Positions 55,290 to 64,000 of a stretch of DNA of 64,000 nucleotides are shown here, piece after piece. The first letter of the stretch is position 1. Every line of letters begins with the position of its first letter. A model generated the notes under the pieces. The model saw only the letters and a program-made list of their open reading frames with translations. It was not told the DNA's origin and ran no database searches. Source of the DNA: Geoanaerobacter pelophilus (lineage in GTDB: Bacteria > Desulfobacterota > Desulfuromonadia > Geobacterales > DSM-12255); NCBI RefSeq assembly GCF_018476885.1, contig NZ_JAHCVJ010000001.1, positions 1,116,001-1,180,000 of the forward strand, given 5' to 3'. The position numbers were made by a program, and so were the translations under genes.

Positions 55290-57134
55290 ATGCCCAGAGA
55301 CATACGTCTGCACGGCGTAACCAACAACCAGATCGAGTATTTCCTGATTGCCGCCGGCGCAGAGATTCATCGTCGATTCTTTTTCAATGTTGACGAATCC
55401 GGAGACGGCACCATCAGGGTCTTTTCCCCGGCCAACGAACTGGTTCTCTCACCGGACGGGATCAAGCACCGCGGCAACGGCGGATCGTTTTGCGAGTACA
55501 TGTTCGGTGTCGATCAGCCGCTGGCCGACCAGGCAAAAAGCGAAGTGATCAACCGGCTCGTCATGTACGGGGCAATTTACGACAAGACCAGCGGCGGTCT
55601 TATCTTCAGCGATCGCACCGAAGGGTCGCTTTCCTTTGAAAAGATTTTTTTCGACGGCAACGCCATCTGCAATTATTTCTTTTTCGTCAACTCGGCGAGG
55701 GTCAGCGGCACCTCTCAAGTACAGCAGGAGGAGCTCCTCAGACTGCTCGGCAAGGCGATAAAACGGTCACCAGCTGTCGGGCACGGCCTTGACAACGTCA
55801 TCATTGACGAGATCCTGCAACTCCTGGATGATCCGCACGCTCAACTGTTCCTTTTTAAACTGATTAACCGCAAGCATCAGGAATACCACAAACTATTCGA
55901 GTCCTTATACCTGAAGAGCAAAAAAATCGCTGATGAGGACTTCGCGGTACTGTCCGCAATAGCTTCCCGACACGGCATCGACCGTTACCAGCAGGAACGG
56001 ATCCGGATCGACGTCATGTACAAGCACCCCGACAATAAAAGGATTGTCGATGAATACAAGAACATCCTGATCTCCTGCAATCGTAAAGGGGAGATCAACA
56101 AGCTGGAAAACGCGCGTCTCACAAGGCTGAAGACCCTTTCAGTCAGGAACAAGATTCCAGGCGCACTGTTTTACACACTAGACGAGATGCTGAAGAAGGA
56201 CAAGAAGATCGTCGTCCTGGAGGAAAGCGAGTATATCTCCGAAACGCGCCAGATCATGGAGGGGTTGTTTCTCACCGAACGTCAGATCGACAACAGCATC
56301 AATCGTGAAGACATGCTGAAGCTGCTCTTTGCCAAGAAAAAAGCGGCTGAAAACCGGGACCATGCCTTCGAAGAGGTGCTGCTTGATGCCAGCAAGCTCT
56401 GTGACGAGAAGATCCGCGATGGTGCCGACGCCTCCCTGCTGGACGGCTTCTCCTACATGATAACCTTTTTCGATCGCTACGACTCGACCTCGTCCATAGT
56501 AAACCAACTCGCCTTCATGGAGAATGTCAAGGTAAGCGAGGAGATGCTGCGCAGCCTCCTGGGGAACAAACAGGAGTTCGACCGCCTGAAGCCGGGCCTG
56601 TTTGAGGAGCTGTTCATTACCGGCATCAATGACAACAAATATCTGGGAAAATATGGCAGGAAAAAGCTCGATACCCTGTTATCAGGGTTGAAGCAGATCG
56701 AAGAGAAACAGATGACCACACCCCAACTGCTTGCGATGCTGCTTGCGCTCGACGAAGAAGAGCGGACCTATCTGACCGTGTTGGAACATGTGCGGGAACG
56801 GATCAGAAACTTCTATTCCAAGTTTTCGACCAAAACCGATCAGGAGCTGTTAAAATCCGAAATCACCCAAGAACTGCACCACAAAAAAGTTCTTGGCGGA
56901 GAGATCCCCGAGCACCTCTTTATCGAAACCATCCTCACCATCAAGAAAGAAGCGGTTTACCTGCACTCGCTGCTTCCCGACATCATCACCAACAGAGATA
57001 TTGCCTTGCGAGAGGATTTCCTGGAAAACTCAGGCCTCGACCGGTTCTATGTCGAAGAGATGGAGCGGGAATATTTTGAGCTGAACGAACTGGACATGGA
57101 TGACCTGTACCAGATCAGGAAAGGCCTCAACTAG
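55290..57134 (+). CDS. Conserved-looking 614-residue cytosolic protein, unrecognised (possibly the TIGR04442 family)
   Basis: A mostly helical soluble protein. Residues 1-150 are mixed strand and helix (G-N-G-G-S-F-C-E-Y-M-F-G-V-D). The rest is charged helices with many Lys/Glu and several L-x-x-L-L runs, like a scaffold or adaptor. There is no signal peptide, membrane segment, nucleotide motif or metal site. It may belong to a deltaproteobacterial family I remember as TIGR04442, but I cannot confirm this. GAGGA lies before the ATG. It precedes a GAF/sigma-54 activator on the same strand with only 73 bases between, though that gene has its own promoter. Confidence 0.8.
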   Translation: MPRDIRLHGVTNNQIEYFLIAAGAEIHRRFFFNVDESGDGTIRVFSPANELVLSPDGIKHRGNGGSFCEYMFGVDQPLADQAKSEVINRLVMYGAIYDKTSGGLIFSDRTEGSLSFEKIFFDGNAICNYFFFVNSARVSGTSQVQQEELLRLLGKAIKRSPAVGHGLDNVIIDEILQLLDDPHAQLFLFKLINRKHQEYHKLFESLYLKSKKIADEDFAVLSAIASRHGIDRYQQERIRIDVMYKHPDNKRIVDEYKNILISCNRKGEINKLENARLTRLKTLSVRNKIPGALFYTLDEMLKKDKKIVVLEESEYISETRQIMEGLFLTERQIDNSINREDMLKLLFAKKKAAENRDHAFEEVLLDASKLCDEKIRDGADASLLDGFSYMITFFDRYDSTSSIVNQLAFMENVKVSEEMLRSLLGNKQEFDRLKPGLFEELFITGINDNKYLGKYGRKKLDTLLSGLKQIEEKQMTTPQLLAMLLALDEEERTYLTVLEHVRERIRNFYSKFSTKTDQELLKSEITQELHHKKVLGGEIPEHLFIETILTIKKEAVYLHSLLPDIITNRDIALREDFLENSGLDRFYVEEMEREYFELNELDMDDLYQIRKGLN

Positions 57135-57143
57135 CCTTCCTGC

Positions 57144-57172
57144 TTGACACCTCCCCCCTTCCCGCATAAACT
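57144..57172 (+). promoter_or_regulatory. Promoter of the sigma-54 activator gene
   Basis: TTGACA at 57144-57149 and TAAACT at 57167-57172 with a 17-base spacer, 35 bases before the ATG. Confidence 0.6.
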
Positions 57173-57207
57173 GCTCACTGTGTACAATAACTACTCAGGA
57201 GCAGCTG

Positions 57208-60018
57208 ATGCCTTCCAGTAGAACCCGCCTTAACGCTATCAGAGACAAAATCCTCAGGTTCGGCAAGGAGAACCTTGAAGAGATCCTCCATGCCCTGTCC
57301 GATGGGGTCAGCCTTATTTCCGGCAAACAGAGAGTCAGGGTCTACCTCGAAGACCTGACCCGCGGCGCCCTTACCTGCTTCCACGCATCAGGCCCATTCG
57401 CTGAAGATATCCGGAAAAACCCGTTCCCGATCATCTCCGCAGATGCCGTGGTTTCATCGGTATTCGTTTCCCGCTACCCAGCCGAATTTCGCCGAGGCGG
57501 ACAAAACGATCTTCCCCTTGACCACGAACTGGCAATCAAGTGCGAAATCGTCTCCTCCACCCTGTTGCCGATTACCAGCAACAACAAATCGATCGGCGTA
57601 GTCTGCATCGACCATGACGCTCCGAGCCACCCGGTCGCCACAGCGGCCAGGGATATGCTCTCTGAATTTATCGCTGCCGTGGCCGACAACATCGATCATG
57701 CCCGAATTTATCACCAACAGCTGCTGCTGGCGCGAAAGGTCGAAGAGGTCAAGCGCCGCGAAGCAGCGGCCTTCATGGTCAAATCCGCAGTCCGGCTGCT
57801 CGACCGCCTCACGCTGGCATCAGTGCTGGTGCCGGTTGAACAGCCGGGCGGCGCCAAGATGCTCGAAGTCCTTGCCAGTTACTCGGAAGACAGCGATCTG
57901 AAGTCAAAATACGACCAGCTAGGCGCCATAGCCCTGGAACGGGGTAAGTCCCTGATTTCAAGATACATAGATGACCGGGCCGTTATTTCCGATGAGCGCC
58001 TGCTGCATCCGCTGTTCATTCCGGACCTGGCCGGACAGGCGCTGCAGAAACGCGCCCTGACCGAAGAAATGGCCCTCAGGTCGCTCTATGTCGTCCCCAG
58101 ATACAATCTCCAGACCCGCGAGGTCATCTGCCTGGTCAACTACTTTGCCAAGGACCTGTACCGCTTTTCCGAGTTCGAGATGGGACTGCTGCAGACCCAC
58201 GCCGAGATGGTGGAGCGGGTCATCCATGAAATCGGCGGCGAGCATCTGGAAATCCGGGTCCTGGCCGAGATATCGGAACTGCTGCAGGAGCGGAATGAAG
58301 AGCTGCACCCGTTTCTCTCCAAGGTCCTCTCCAAGGCCACCGAGCTGATCGGCGCCGACACCGGCAGCATCGCCATGGTCAAGGAAATCGAGGGGGAAAA
58401 GTGGCTGGTGGTGGAAGACGGAAACGGCGCAGTTATCGGTGCCAAGAGCAGGGAGTGGCTGAAGAAGCAGATCCCGCCCTTCAGAATCGGAGGACATGAG
58501 CTTGCCGCCGAAGAGAGAAGCCTTACCGGCTATGTTGCCTGGGCCAAGGAACCGAAGATCATCGCCAATGTCACTGACGAACTGCAATCCGATGGTTTCC
58601 ACCGCTCTATGAGCGACCTGATCAAGAGCGAGATCGCCGTGCCGATCATCACCGACGACGAGGTCATTGCCGTAATCTGCCTCAACTCGATGTCACCCGG
58701 CTACTTCTCCGAAGAACACAAAAGAATTCTCCAGTTGATCGACCGCCTTACGGCGCGCCACATCGCCGACATCCAGCGGATTGAATCGCTGCAGAGTGAG
58801 GTGCAGCGGCTTCAGACCGATGTTGCCTACAAAGACCCGCAGATATCGTCCTACCGCCTCGGTAACATCATCGGCATCAGCCGCAAGGCCCAGGAGATTG
58901 TAGATTTCATCAACACCGTGTCTGAGCCGATCTTCAACCGGATCTCCCTGTGGAGCAAAAATGTGCTGCAGGAAGCGACCATCGGCCTTCCGTCAATCCT
59001 GGTTACCGGCCAGACCGGCGCCGGCAAGGAGTTCTTCTTCAACAACCTCTACAACAAGCTCAACGAGATGTACCGCCGTGAGATCAACTCCAATGGCGAA
59101 CTCGTCGTAAAAAAGACCAATATCGCGGCCTACAGCGGCGAACTGACCTACTCCGAGCTGTTTGGTCACAAGAAAGGGGCATTTACCGGGGCATACAGTG
59201 ACCGGCGCGGCATCCTCGAAGAGGCCCAGGGGGGAATCGTCTTTCTCGATGAAATCGGCGACGCCGACCCCAAAACCCAGGTGCAGTTGTTGCGGTTCCT
59301 CGACAACGGCGGTTTTTTCCGGCTCGGCGAAAGCCAGGAACGCTACAGCCGGGTCCTGCTGGTTGCTGCCACCAACCGCAACCTGATGGAGGAGATTGAA
59401 AAGGGGAACTTCCGTGAAGACCTGTACCATCGGCTGTCAGAGCTCTCGGTTAGGGTGCCGTCGCTCAATGAACGACGCGAGGACATCCCCGACCTGTCCA
59501 TTCACTTCCTCGGCAAACTGTACCGGACCTACCGCGACCGGAGCGACCCGGAACTCCATCCGCCGACCCTCTCCACCGAGGCCAAGCAGCTGCTCATGGG
59601 GCACACCTACAAGGGGAACATCAGGGAATTGAGAAGCATCCTGCTGCGAGCGCTGTTCTTCCGCACCGGCAACAGCGTCACCGGTGACGACATCCGCCGC
59701 GCCATCCGTGACGGCATGCACGAAATAACCGTCACCGCCAGCCAAACCCTGAACGAGCAGGTAGCGGACGAACTGCTGGCTGAGATCGAAAAAGGCAAGA
59801 ATTTCTGGGAGGCGGTCTACGAGCCTTACTCAAAAAGCCTGATTTCCCGCGATGTCGTCAGACTGGTAATCGAACGAAGCCGCAACATCGCCGGCAAGCA
59901 AATGCCCCAGATCGCCCGCCACCTGAAAGCGATCAGCGGTGACAGCGCCATGAGCGACGAAGAAAAGCGCAAACTGTTCAAATTCAAGAATTTTCTCTAT
60001 AAGACAGTGAAGATTTGA
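57208..60018 (+). CDS. GAF-domain sigma-54 activator (AAA+), no clear DNA-binding domain
   Basis: A 936-residue protein. Two or three GAF-like domains occupy about residues 20-540. The AAA+ sigma-54 interaction domain follows: Walker A G-Q-T-G-A-G-K-E near 600 (the usual form is G-E-x-G-x-G-K-E), G-A-F-T-G-A near 656, which contacts sigma-54, Walker B with F-L-D-E-I-G-D near 676, and an arginine-finger region with F-R-E-D-L-Y-H-R-L. The final 120 residues are helical and charged, and no Fis-type helix-turn-helix is evident. It may act without specific DNA binding or with an unusual domain. AGGAG lies before the ATG. Confidence 0.9.
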   Translation: MPSSRTRLNAIRDKILRFGKENLEEILHALSDGVSLISGKQRVRVYLEDLTRGALTCFHASGPFAEDIRKNPFPIISADAVVSSVFVSRYPAEFRRGGQNDLPLDHELAIKCEIVSSTLLPITSNNKSIGVVCIDHDAPSHPVATAARDMLSEFIAAVADNIDHARIYHQQLLLARKVEEVKRREAAAFMVKSAVRLLDRLTLASVLVPVEQPGGAKMLEVLASYSEDSDLKSKYDQLGAIALERGKSLISRYIDDRAVISDERLLHPLFIPDLAGQALQKRALTEEMALRSLYVVPRYNLQTREVICLVNYFAKDLYRFSEFEMGLLQTHAEMVERVIHEIGGEHLEIRVLAEISELLQERNEELHPFLSKVLSKATELIGADTGSIAMVKEIEGEKWLVVEDGNGAVIGAKSREWLKKQIPPFRIGGHELAAEERSLTGYVAWAKEPKIIANVTDELQSDGFHRSMSDLIKSEIAVPIITDDEVIAVICLNSMSPGYFSEEHKRILQLIDRLTARHIADIQRIESLQSEVQRLQTDVAYKDPQISSYRLGNIIGISRKAQEIVDFINTVSEPIFNRISLWSKNVLQEATIGLPSILVTGQTGAGKEFFFNNLYNKLNEMYRREINSNGELVVKKTNIAAYSGELTYSELFGHKKGAFTGAYSDRRGILEEAQGGIVFLDEIGDADPKTQVQLLRFLDNGGFFRLGESQERYSRVLLVAATNRNLMEEIEKGNFREDLYHRLSELSVRVPSLNERREDIPDLSIHFLGKLYRTYRDRSDPELHPPTLSTEAKQLLMGHTYKGNIRELRSILLRALFFRTGNSVTGDDIRRAIRDGMHEITVTASQTLNEQVADELLAEIEKGKNFWEAVYEPYSKSLISRDVVRLVIERSRNIAGKQMPQIARHLKAISGDSAMSDEEKRKLFKFKNFLYKTVKI

Positions 60019-60470
60019 GCTAGACGGCTAGTCCCTCGGCAACTTGCAATCAAAAGTTTTAGGCCTTTGAAATCTTACCGAGAGCAAAACTGCCCGAAAA
60101 TTATGCAGCGCAGAAACTGGCAAGAATTACCCGAAAGATATCACCCTGACACCCCTACTTTTAGACGGGAGAATTTGCATACACTTTCTCTAATATCCTC
60201 TGCAAATCAAATGGTTGTCAATTATCCGCCTATTAATGAGCCTTCATTTTACGGCCCATTTTATGGGCAATTTGCACAACTAGTTGAAACGATGATTCAA
60301 TGATTGACCGTCAACAATTTTATCAATAAGTTTTCAACAGCCGTCTGTGCAAAACCAAAATCACCAATAAAATAATCGTTAAATGTCAGCATGATACACA
60401 TTATCCATATGTGGACAACTACGAGATTTCAATACGTTATGCTCAAAAAGCCATGACAAGATTTTGACGA
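60019..60470. other. AT-rich intergenic region
   Basis: 452 bases between the sigma-54 activator gene and the 3' end of the minus-strand membrane protein gene. An open frame of 78 codons at 60067-60303 lacks a ribosome site and any recognised similarity, so it is not called. An 18-base imperfect palindrome at 60401-60418 resembles two back-to-back DnaA boxes. No RNA gene is seen. Confidence 0.5.
60401..60418. repeat. DnaA-box-like palindrome
   Basis: TTATCCATA followed directly by TGTGGACAA. The second half read on the other strand is TTGTCCACA, a match to the DnaA-box consensus TTWTNCACA. The 18 bases form a palindrome apart from two transition-type mismatched pairs. Confidence 0.35.
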
Positions 60471-62285
60471 TTACCGCGCTTTCAGCCGCTTCCCGGCAAT
60501 CCTTGCCTTGATCGTTTTGGCATAATCATCATTCGGCGACATCTTCAGGTAGTCGTCAATCCAGCGCGCTGCCTCATCCAGATTGCCAATACCCTCATAG
60601 GCCACGGCAACGGCAAGCTTCCAGTTGGGCATCTTGGCCGCATGACCTTCTCGGGAAATAGTGGCAAGGGCGTAGATGTTCCGGTATCCCCGGAACTTGG
60701 GAATCCCCAGGCGCTTGATCAGGTCGGCGTTCTTCGGGATATCCCGGATAAAGATCAGCGCTTCAGGGTCTTCATAGATCAAGGCCCACTGCTCATCTTC
60801 CAGCAAGGCGGCGGCTAGCTTGATCAATGTCCCGGAGACCTTGTCGCAACCGGGGATCATGACCATGTCGATGTTGAAATAGTGCAGCCCCAGCAGGTAG
60901 TTTTTCGCCTCAAAGGGGTTATCGACAATAACCCGGTAGGAATCGAAGAGCTTACCGTACAGCCCTCTGCCGTCAACAAAGACCTTGATCTCCGGAGAAA
61001 CCCGCCAGATGAGATAACCACCGGCATTGTAATCGTTAAAAAGGTTGCCTTTGAGGTGATTGACCAGCATGAAATCCGCGGCCTTCTCGAACGGGCTCAG
61101 GAACAGCTGGTCGGAATCGAGGGCACTGTTTTTCATGCCGGCAGCGGCAAATTTGACGGACGACAGGGCAACGACAACCAGCAACAGGGCGGTGACAGCA
61201 GGCATCGGAATGCGGAGCTTATCCCGGCCAAACCTTTCCCAGAATCCTTTCAGGTTCAAGGTGGCAATGAACGAGGCAATCAGGGTGAAAAAAATGATGA
61301 AGCGAATGGAACTCAGCCCCATCAGAAACACCATGACATACAGCAGATAGTGTTCCGCCTTGAAGCGGCGCAGATTGCTGAAGTTCAGAGCAAATGACAG
61401 CAGTGACAGCACAAAAATCGTGGTGAAATACGGGAGCCCCCGGACAATGCCGGGGATGCTGGCATGCTGGAAAATCGACTGCAGTTCGTTAATCGATTCG
61501 GCAACGCTCTTGATGCTCTGCAGGCTCTCGATATTCAGGTAGGAAACCAGGGTCGCCACAAAGGGGACGCTGACTACCGCCTTGAAGCCGTTGGGGTTCA
61601 CCCCGCTCACCAGAACCGCAGCAATCGAAACGAGATAGAACTGCCGGGAACCGGTTCGGGACACCAGGCTGCCAATGCAATAGAGGATGATCATGACGTC
61701 CCCGAGGACAAAACCACCGTGCAGGTTGGCCCAGACCAGCATCAGCAAAGGGGTTGCATAGCATGACCAGCGTTTCCCTTTCTTGAGCGCCTCAAGCAGC
61801 ATGATAATGACAACGGAAAAGAGGCTCGACCACATCTGTGGCTTGGTACCGATATAGTTGAATTCCCCGACCACCACCATGACAGAGATATAAACCAGTA
61901 TCAGGGCCAGGGTCCTGTTGACCCCTTCATTGATCATCAAGCGGTAGCAGGTGTAAAACATCAGGGTGAAAACTAGGGAAGAGAGGAGGATGATCCCCTT
62001 GAAACCGGCAAGCAGGTAGGCCCCGTAAAACACCAGCTGGGCCAGCCAGTACTGCTTGAGGATGAAATCCCGGCTGAGCGACACCTCTTTTAAATTTGAA
62101 TCAATGGTAAACGGGTCGCCGTGAATCAAGGCGCCGTTGGTCCACATCCATTTTCCCGAAGCGAGGTGCCACCAGAAATCCGGGTCGGAAACCGGGACGG
62201 TCAACGAATAAAACAGGGCCGAGAAGAAAACCAAGGCCAGGATCTTCTGGATAAGTTCGTATTTGTTATTGGTCATATCAAGCAT
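60471..62285 (-). CDS. Polytopic membrane protein (GT-C-like) with C-terminal TPR-like tail
   Basis: A 604-residue protein with about ten transmembrane helices. The first periplasmic loop reads V-S-D-P-D-F-W-W-H-L-A-S-G, an acidic/aromatic motif common in GT-C-like membrane proteins of unknown substrate. A soluble C-terminal 200 residues includes a single TPR-like helix pair (G-N-L-D-E-A-A-R-W-I-D-D-Y-L). ATG 62285 has AGGTGAG 6 bases upstream and is preferred to the frame's first start at 62306. Codon use is like the surrounding genes, unlike the AT-rich GT-C gene at 39.6 kb. A role in surface glycan or glycoprotein assembly is only a guess. Confidence 0.78.
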   Translation of the reverse strand: MLDMTNNKYELIQKILALVFFSALFYSLTVPVSDPDFWWHLASGKWMWTNGALIHGDPFTIDSNLKEVSLSRDFILKQYWLAQLVFYGAYLLAGFKGIILLSSLVFTLMFYTCYRLMINEGVNRTLALILVYISVMVVVGEFNYIGTKPQMWSSLFSVVIIMLLEALKKGKRWSCYATPLLMLVWANLHGGFVLGDVMIILYCIGSLVSRTGSRQFYLVSIAAVLVSGVNPNGFKAVVSVPFVATLVSYLNIESLQSIKSVAESINELQSIFQHASIPGIVRGLPYFTTIFVLSLLSFALNFSNLRRFKAEHYLLYVMVFLMGLSSIRFIIFFTLIASFIATLNLKGFWERFGRDKLRIPMPAVTALLLVVVALSSVKFAAAGMKNSALDSDQLFLSPFEKAADFMLVNHLKGNLFNDYNAGGYLIWRVSPEIKVFVDGRGLYGKLFDSYRVIVDNPFEAKNYLLGLHYFNIDMVMIPGCDKVSGTLIKLAAALLEDEQWALIYEDPEALIFIRDIPKNADLIKRLGIPKFRGYRNIYALATISREGHAAKMPNWKLAVAVAYEGIGNLDEAARWIDDYLKMSPNDDYAKTIKARIAGKRLKAR

Positions 62286-62362
62286 GTTTGGCTCACCTTT
62301 ATGCAAAAATCAAAGGCCATCGGAACCCCAATGGCCTGTAAAGCAAATATTGGATGCTGTTT

Positions 62363-63100
62363 TCAGGAACGTTTGCGAAGAAAGGCAAGGAATTCGTCCT
62401 TGCTCAGGCTCTTTTTCCTTACCAGGTGGTCGATTTCGCGGCTCATGGCACAGCGCTCGCCATCTTTCATGGCATCTTTAATCAGGATGAAAAAAGGGAT
62501 ATTTCGGGTCTGGGGATAGAGCCGCAGCCGCTCAAGCAGTTCAAAGGACCCCATGTCAGGATGCATCAAAGAGGAGATGATGAGGTACGGATGCCCGATG
62601 GTCACCAACGCCAGCGCTTCCTTGCCGGTATAGGCGTTCTCCACCCCGAAGCCAAGCCCTTCAAGCAGTTTTGACAGCTTTTCGTCACCTTTGCGCGTAA
62701 CTACAAGGGAATGCAGATCATAATCCATAACATCTTCGGTCAAGCCGAGCACTGCCAGCTTTGAAGCGATATACTCCTCGTCTATCGGCAGTGTGAAAAA
62801 GCCTGCCACCGGAAACACCCCGCCGACCTTGCCGAGTTCGCTGAGAAATATCGGTAATACCGGGATATCCCTGGTTGCTACGTCTGACTTCAGATTGAGC
62901 AGTATCCCCCAGCCGTCATCCGATGAAGGAGAGAGGTCCAGCACTATTCCCAGCGGCTTTGACGAGACAAGATCTCCAGGTGCTGCGATCCGGGGAGTAT
63001 AGCCTGCGGATTCAAGGTACTCACTGACGATTGCTCCACGCTCTGGCCTTTTCCCCAACCCCATGATCCAGAGCTCTCGTCGATCGTTCTCCTGTGTCAT
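62363..63100 (-). CDS. Double pseudo-receiver protein
   Basis: A 245-residue protein made of two receiver-like folds. The first (residues about 8-115) lacks the acidic pocket, but L-D-L-S-P-S and L-P-I hold the usual strand positions. The second (about 125-240) has L-I-I-S-S-L-M-H-P-D-M in place of the D-x-x-M-P phosphorylation strand, so the aspartate is missing, while the K-x-x-L end region K-K-S-L-S-K-D-E-F is kept. Phosphorylation is unlikely, so it may act as a docking or ligand-binding module. It lies 77 bases upstream of the membrane protein gene on the same strand. Confidence 0.75.
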   Translation of the reverse strand: MTQENDRRELWIMGLGKRPERGAIVSEYLESAGYTPRIAAPGDLVSSKPLGIVLDLSPSSDDGWGILLNLKSDVATRDIPVLPIFLSELGKVGGVFPVAGFFTLPIDEEYIASKLAVLGLTEDVMDYDLHSLVVTRKGDEKLSKLLEGLGFGVENAYTGKEALALVTIGHPYLIISSLMHPDMGSFELLERLRLYPQTRNIPFFILIKDAMKDGERCAMSREIDHLVRKKSLSKDEFLAFLRKRS

Positions 63101-63281
63101 AGCCCGCTCCTGTTGAATTAAGATGTCAGTTACCCGAAAAAACCAAGCCAGACCGATAAAAACAGCCCATACATACCATATTTATCGCCCGACTGCCACC
63201 ATACTTTAACCATGAGGTGAACCATTGTAAATTAGCAGTTGCTGTGATAGCGTTTGGTAGATTTCACAAGGAGGTGGGGAG

Positions 63282-64000
63282 ATGACAAGCACGGTTTATT
63301 TCGCGGATATGCGTACCAGCCATAAGGAAAACCTGATGGGCAAGATCGGGCGACTGCTGGTCCAGGCCGGCATTGCCAACCGGGTGCACAAGGGTGATCT
63401 GGTTGCGGTCAAGGTTCATTTCGGGGAGCGCGGCAACCATACCTTTGTCCGGCCGATATTTGTCCGCAGAGTAGTTGAAGAGATCAAAAAGTGCGGCGGA
63501 TTGCCGTTTCTTACCGACTCATCGACACTCTACCCCGGGGAGCGCAAAGAAGCTGTTTCAGCCCTTACCTGCGCCATTGAAAACGGTTTTGCCTACGCTG
63601 TTGTCGGCGCGCCGCTCATCATGTGCGACGGCCTCAAAGGGGGGACCGCTGTTAATGTTCCGATTGACGGCGAACTCCTCAAATCGGTCAGCATCGGCAC
63701 CGAGATAGCGGAAGCAGATGCCCTGGTAGCAGTTACCCACTTCAAATGCCATGAATTGACCGGATTCGGCGGCGCCCTCAAAAATCTCGGCATGGGATGC
63801 TCAAGCAGAAGCGGCAAGATGGTCCAGCACTCAACGGTGGCGCCAAAGGTTGCGGAAAAATTCTGCAACAGCTGCGGGGCTTGCCTGAAGTCGTGCGCTC
63901 ACGACGCCATCGCCATAATCGAAGGCAAAGCGCAGATCGATCCCGAAAAGTGCGTCGGCTGCAGCCGGTGCATCACAGCCTGCCAGCAAAAGGCGATCAG
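63282..64000 (+). CDS. DUF362 protein with two 4Fe-4S clusters (3' end beyond window)
   Basis: A protein of at least 239 residues continuing past base 64000. The N-terminal 190 residues are the DUF362 fold, with V-K-V-H-F-G-E-R-G and T-D-S-S-T-L-Y. It is followed by ferredoxin-type motifs C-N-S-C-G-A-C-L-K-S-C and C-V-G-C-S-R-C-I-T-A-C, each for one 4Fe-4S cluster. The start has a strong AAGGAGGTGGGGAG site upstream. DUF362 ferredoxin-like proteins are common in anaerobes and act in unknown redox steps. No partner gene is visible in the window. Confidence 0.9.
   Translation, partial: MTSTVYFADMRTSHKENLMGKIGRLLVQAGIANRVHKGDLVAVKVHFGERGNHTFVRPIFVRRVVEEIKKCGGLPFLTDSSTLYPGERKEAVSALTCAIENGFAYAVVGAPLIMCDGLKGGTAVNVPIDGELLKSVSIGTEIAEADALVAVTHFKCHELTGFGGALKNLGMGCSSRSGKMVQHSTVAPKVAEKFCNSCGACLKSCAHDAIAIIEGKAQIDPEKCVGCSRCITACQQKAI

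Noticed and set aside
60067-60303. 78-codon open frame in the 60.0-60.5 kb gap
   Set aside because: No ribosome site, odd composition and no recognised similarity; treated as chance.
60019-60470. Replication origin
   Set aside because: Only two DnaA-like sites, and no dnaA, dnaN or parAB genes nearby.
1-64000. CRISPR arrays, tRNA and rRNA genes
   Set aside because: No regularly spaced short repeats, cloverleaf or rRNA signatures were seen.

Overview
The window looks like chromosomal DNA of a Geobacteraceae-type bacterium (Desulfuromonadota). The evidence is indirect: many PAS/GAF/hybrid-kinase signalling genes, a sensor with a c-type haem motif, B12-dependent radical SAM enzymes, a ThiC-like gene behind a cobalamin riboswitch, and GC-rich coding sequence with clear Shine-Dalgarno sites. 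There is no rRNA, tRNA, CRISPR array or intact insertion sequence. About 45 protein genes are supported.

Layout. 0.0-7.5 kb (minus strand): a truncated signal peptide peptidase SppA, an M50-like membrane protease, the ovothiol enzyme OvoA, a B12-binding radical SAM protein, an Old Yellow Enzyme, a DJ-1/PfpI protein and a small coiled-coil protein. 7.9-16.9 kb (plus): two tiny paralogous proteins leading into a UbiB/ABC1-like kinase, then a diguanylate cyclase with an internally duplicated PAS domain next to an HD-GYP phosphodiesterase, a double-hotdog acyl-CoA thioesterase, a DUF378 membrane protein and FtsH. 16.9-26.5 kb: a signalling block (CheB-CheR-PAS fusion with a histidine kinase; haem-motif DUF3365 sensor; hybrid kinase carrying its own solute-binding domain; receiver-kinase). 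26.5-32.9 kb: selB, glgC, a CBS/DRTGG family II pyrophosphatase, and a ThiC-family gene best read as bzaF. 33.4-37.0 kb: a hybrid kinase co-transcribed with two stand-alone solute-binding proteins. 37.1-44.0 kb: an integrase remnant followed by sugar epimerases, glycosyltransferases and a second B12-type radical SAM gene, partly AT-rich and island-like. 44.4-46.7 kb: a tandem pair of secreted beta-helix-like proteins of unknown function, each with its own promoter. 46.7-49.7 kb: htpX-terC-small membrane protein-TMEM165/GDT1 behind a manganese (yybP-ykoY) riboswitch. 49.9-53.3 kb: sucC, sucD, and metX behind a SAM-I riboswitch. 53.3-64.0 kb: a glycosyltransferase, an MBL hydrolase, an unrecognised 614-residue protein, a GAF/sigma-54 activator, a large membrane protein, a double pseudo-receiver protein and a truncated DUF362 ferredoxin-like protein.

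How parts fit together. Three metabolite riboswitches set gene expression here: cobalamin for bzaF (anaerobic synthesis of the B12 lower-ligand precursor), Mn2+ for the terC/GDT1 metal-efflux operon, and SAM for metX (methionine). GlgC releases pyrophosphate, and the pyrophosphatase gene ends against it. Cyclic-di-GMP synthesis and breakdown are encoded side by side. The strongest leads for new biology are the cobalamin-controlled ThiC paralogue with a decayed second riboswitch beside it, the tandem beta-helix pair next to the glycan/radical-SAM cluster, the small paralogue pair with the UbiB-like kinase, and the unrecognised protein preceding the HTH-less sigma-54 activator.
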